Position numbers and translations under genes: made by a program | In this document: one piece after another, positions 6,867-7,754 of the stretch | Layout of the letters: every line of letters begins with the position of its first letter | Numbering within the stretch: position 1 is the stretch's first letter | Assembly: GCA_030426005.1 (NCBI GenBank) | Contig: JAUHZM010000147.1 | Coordinates: 1 to 7,754, forward strand | Origin: Gammaproteobacteria bacterium | Lineage (GTDB): Bacteria; Pseudomonadota; Gammaproteobacteria; Arenicellales; Arenicellaceae | DNA: 7,754 nt | Direction: 5' to 3' | The notes under the pieces: generated by a model | Databases searched by the model: none | Seen by the model: only the letters and a program-made list of their open reading frames with translations | Told to the model about the DNA's origin: nothing

Positions 6867-7754
6867 TTAGCCTGCTTGGTGCGCCACCGCACTGCGTGAA
6901 ATATCACTCGGCTTATCGTTCCACCACAGTCCAATTCGATGGAAAATGAGGTAGTTCACTGGAATGATAATCAGCGTGATCAGGGTAGCAAATAGAATTC
7001 CGAAACCGAGCGACACGGCCATCGGTACTAATGCCTGCGACTGTGTGTCGCTCGTCACCATCAGCGGTAATAATCCGACGAAGGTCGTGAGCGAAGTCAA
7101 CATTACGGGGCGAAAGCGAACTTCGCCAGCGGTGAGAACTGCATCCATGATGTGCACACCTTTGGCGCGCTGTTGGTTAATATAATCGACCAACACCAAG
7201 CTGTCGTTCACTACGATTCCGGTCAGTGCTAACACACCCATAATGCTGAGCATGGAGAACGGCAGCCCCATGATGATGTGCCCAACAATCGCGCCAACGA
7301 TCGCCAAGGGAATAATCGACATCACGATAAAGGGTTGTGAAAACGATTTGAATGGAATGGCCAGCAATGCGTAGATCATGATAATGACCAATAAAAAGCC
7401 TAAGGCAAAACTGGCATTGGTTTCACGCTGGTTTTCGGCTTCGCCATCCATGTTGTAACTCAAGCTTGGTTCCTGAGCGAACATCTGATCCAGAAACTCC
7501 GTGAGATCACGCCGAATGATTTCCACGTCATTGTTGGATTTGTCCAGATTGGCGCTGACCGTGACCGTGCGTCGTTGGCGGTCACGATAGATCGCTGACG
7601 GACTGGTGCTCGGATGCAACTCGGCCAATTGGGACAATGGAATTGTACGATCGCTATTGCCAACGCTGATTGGCATATTCTCCACGTCATTCATCGAAGA
7701 GCGGTATTCCAATGGGTAGCGCACCATCACTTTCAGTTCATCTTGACCTCGTTG
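6867..7754 (-). CDS. RND efflux transporter permease (HAE1/AcrB-like), C-terminal 295 residues, cut by the window edge
   Basis: The frame is open from the right edge (GQDELKVMVRYP, a block typical of the second periplasmic domain) to a stop at 6867, so the GTG near 7730 is internal and not the start. The visible part should be the end of a protein of about 1000 residues. It holds the tail of the second porter/docking region, with PLSQLAEL and a YRDRQRRTVTVSANL block, then five membrane segments corresponding to TM8-TM12. ALTGIVVNDSLVLVDYIN and RFRPVMLTSLTTFVGLLPLM are classic for TM10-TM11 of RND pumps. Such permeases use the proton gradient to export drugs, detergents or lipophilic compounds through a periplasmic adaptor and an outer-membrane channel; neither partner is visible. 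The TM4 proton-relay residues lie outside the window. Substrate cannot be predicted. It converges on the lipoprotein gene. Confidence 0.95.
   Translation of the reverse strand, partial: QRGQDELKVMVRYPLEYRSSMNDVENMPISVGNSDRTIPLSQLAELHPSTSPSAIYRDRQRRTVTVSANLDKSNNDVEIIRRDLTEFLDQMFAQEPSLSYNMDGEAENQRETNASFALGFLLVIIMIYALLAIPFKSFSQPFIVMSIIPLAIVGAIVGHIIMGLPFSMLSIMGVLALTGIVVNDSLVLVDYINQQRAKGVHIMDAVLTAGEVRFRPVMLTSLTTFVGLLPLMVTSDTQSQALVPMAVSLGFGILFATLITLIIIPVNYLIFHRIGLWWNDKPSDISRSAVAHQAG

Noticed and set aside
7460..7730. GTG near 7730 as the real start of a short RND-like protein
   Set aside because: The same frame stays open to the window edge with family-typical residues upstream, so the gene is simply truncated by the window and not a short standalone protein.
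1..7754. Mobile element, CRISPR array, tRNA or defence system
   Set aside because: No transposase or integrase motif, direct-repeat array, tRNA-like fold or nuclease/toxin gene was seen; all long frames are explained by metabolic, envelope or transport genes.

Overview
The window looks like a chromosomal segment from a Gram-negative proteobacterium, most likely a gammaproteobacterium and possibly marine or environmental. Base composition is roughly half GC. The evidence is an HAE1-type RND pump, an outer-membrane type lipoprotein signal, a GpsA of ordinary proteobacterial length and a wax ester synthase/diacylglycerol acyltransferase (WS/DGAT). The species cannot be named from the sequence alone. 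There is no sign of an insertion sequence, phage, CRISPR array, tRNA or rRNA.

Layout. Positions 1-727 (minus strand) hold the N-terminal half of a WS/DGAT-family acyltransferase that runs off the left edge. A non-coding stretch of about 180 bp follows and must hold the divergent promoters. Three tightly packed plus-strand genes come next, with gaps of exactly 12 bp each: a bifunctional HAD-phosphatase/PlsC-type acyltransferase (908-2725), a glycerol-3-phosphate acyltransferase PlsB (2738-5044) and the NAD(P)H-dependent glycerol-3-phosphate dehydrogenase GpsA (5057-6061). After a 185-bp gap with a structured, dyad-rich segment comes a small lipoprotein of unknown function (6247-6783). It converges on the C-terminal part of an RND efflux permease that enters from the right edge (6867-7754, minus strand). 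The convergent gap holds two inverted repeats.

How the genes may work together. The left two thirds reads as a glycerolipid module. GpsA makes sn-glycerol-3-phosphate, PlsB acylates it to lysophosphatidate, and the PlsC domain acylates that to phosphatidate. The HAD domain could remove the phosphate to give diacylglycerol, and WS/DGAT could add the third acyl chain to give triacylglycerol. The first three steps are well supported by motifs. The HAD step and the assembly of the whole set into a dedicated storage-lipid pathway are inference. The neighbourhood of WS/DGAT, HAD-PlsC and a large PlsB resembles, from memory, Mycobacterium tuberculosis Rv2484c-Rv2483c-Rv2482c. That resemblance, with gpsA added, is the most interesting point of the window. 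The RND pump and the lipoprotein have no visible functional link to the lipid genes.
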